This document shows, one piece after another, positions 63,869 to 64,000 of a DNA stretch of 64,000 nt (positions within the stretch are counted from its first letter, which is position 1; the number at the start of each line of letters is the position of its first letter). The DNA is from Pirellulaceae bacterium (GTDB taxonomy: Bacteria > Planctomycetota > Planctomycetia > Pirellulales > Pirellulaceae). The stretch lies in contig JAHDXO010000049.1 in assembly GCA_023382975.1 (NCBI GenBank), positions 1-64,000 on the forward strand, in the 5' to 3' direction. The notes below the pieces were generated by a model, which worked only from the letters and a program-made list of their open reading frames with translations, did no database searches and had not been told where the DNA came from. The position numbers and the translations under genes were made by a program.

Positions 63869-64000
63869 ACAGTGACGAAGCCACCGTCACCGTCATCGAC
63901 GCCCTTCAGGCGCTCGACATTCCTTACATCCTGGTTGGGTCCCTGGCGAGCAATCTCTATGGAATTCCCCGGTCGACCAAGGACGCCGATTTCAGCGTGC
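63865..64000 (+). CDS. Nucleotidyltransferase-fold protein, cut by the window end
   Basis: Only 45 residues are visible, from GTG 63865: NSDEATVTVIDALQALDIPYILVGSLASNLYGIPRSTKDADFSV. The GSLA(S)xxYGxPRxTxDxD pattern is the start of a nucleotidyltransferase-fold (AbiEii/MNT-like) domain with the first metal-binding Asp pair. It overlaps the preceding gene by 4 bases. The C-terminus is outside the window, so an abortive-infection, toxin or housekeeping role cannot be told apart. Confidence 0.72.
   Translation, partial: MNSDEATVTVIDALQALDIPYILVGSLASNLYGIPRSTKDADFSV

Overview
The window is GC-rich, gene-dense chromosomal DNA from a planctomycete, most likely of the Pirellulales/Planctomycetales type. 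The evidence is a DUF1559 pilin-like protein with a type II/IV prepilin leader, a formylglycine sulfatase next to a Tat-exported Gfo/Idh/MocA oxidoreductase, a Ser/Thr kinase fused to a formylglycine-generating-enzyme (FGE)-like domain, a surface protein with an N-terminal LEPLERRNLLA-type motif and DUF11/SdrD-like repeats, PQQ- and WD40-propeller proteins, and a complete alternative complex III plus caa3 oxidase cluster. No rRNA, tRNA, CRISPR array or prophage was seen.

Layout. 1-4.7 kb: a decayed REP-associated (Y1/RAYT) transposase, a giant WD40 lipoprotein gene on the minus strand, and a second partial copy of the transposase 3' end. 4.7-5.4 kb: a DUF433/DUF5615 toxin-antitoxin pair. 5.5-18.8 kb: one long minus-strand respiratory operon, read actA-actB-actC-actDE (fused)-actF-small membrane gene-sco/coxB (fused)-coxA-coxC-coxD. 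It encodes quinol oxidation (alternative complex III) delivering electrons to an A2-type caa3 oxidase, with its own Sco copper chaperone. 18.9-30 kb: a Uma2 nuclease remnant, a PQQ-propeller protein, a sugar-phosphate isomerase-like protein, a secreted STN-like protein, a clan GH-A glycosidase-like protein, a flavin/PLP-oxidase-fold protein and a C45-type acyltransferase. 30.6-38.3 kb: signalling genes, namely the kinase-FGE fusion, an HTH/VapC toxin-antitoxin pair, an ECF-like sigma factor overlapping an FHA-like protein gene, and two membrane proteins. 38.5-48 kb: an EF-hand protein with a Lys/Ala-rich tail, a CitG-like protein, an OleB-like hydrolase, a DUF3500 protein and the large DUF11 surface protein. 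47.9-55.2 kb: a kinase with an extracytoplasmic sensor region, a small gene linked to a XerC/D recombinase, divergent response regulators (LuxR type and sigma-54 type) and a leucine-rich-repeat lipoprotein. 55.4-61.7 kb: two Gfo/Idh/MocA oxidoreductases, a DUF1559 protein with a small lipoprotein, and a sulfatase. 62-64 kb: an acetate kinase pseudogene and the start of a nucleotidyltransferase module cut by the window end.

The least expected signal lies in the spaces between genes. There are several families of short palindromic elements. Three of them carry a GTAG head followed by a hairpin, often as head-to-head pairs (GTAG...CTAC), which is the architecture of bacterial REP/BIME elements mobilised by RAYT transposases. 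A degraded RAYT gene is in the same window. In two places the GTAG supplies the stop codon of the gene it abuts. Other points of note are the in-frame fusions in the respiratory operon, the chimeric N-terminus of the WD40 gene, and an acetate kinase gene with two separable lesions.
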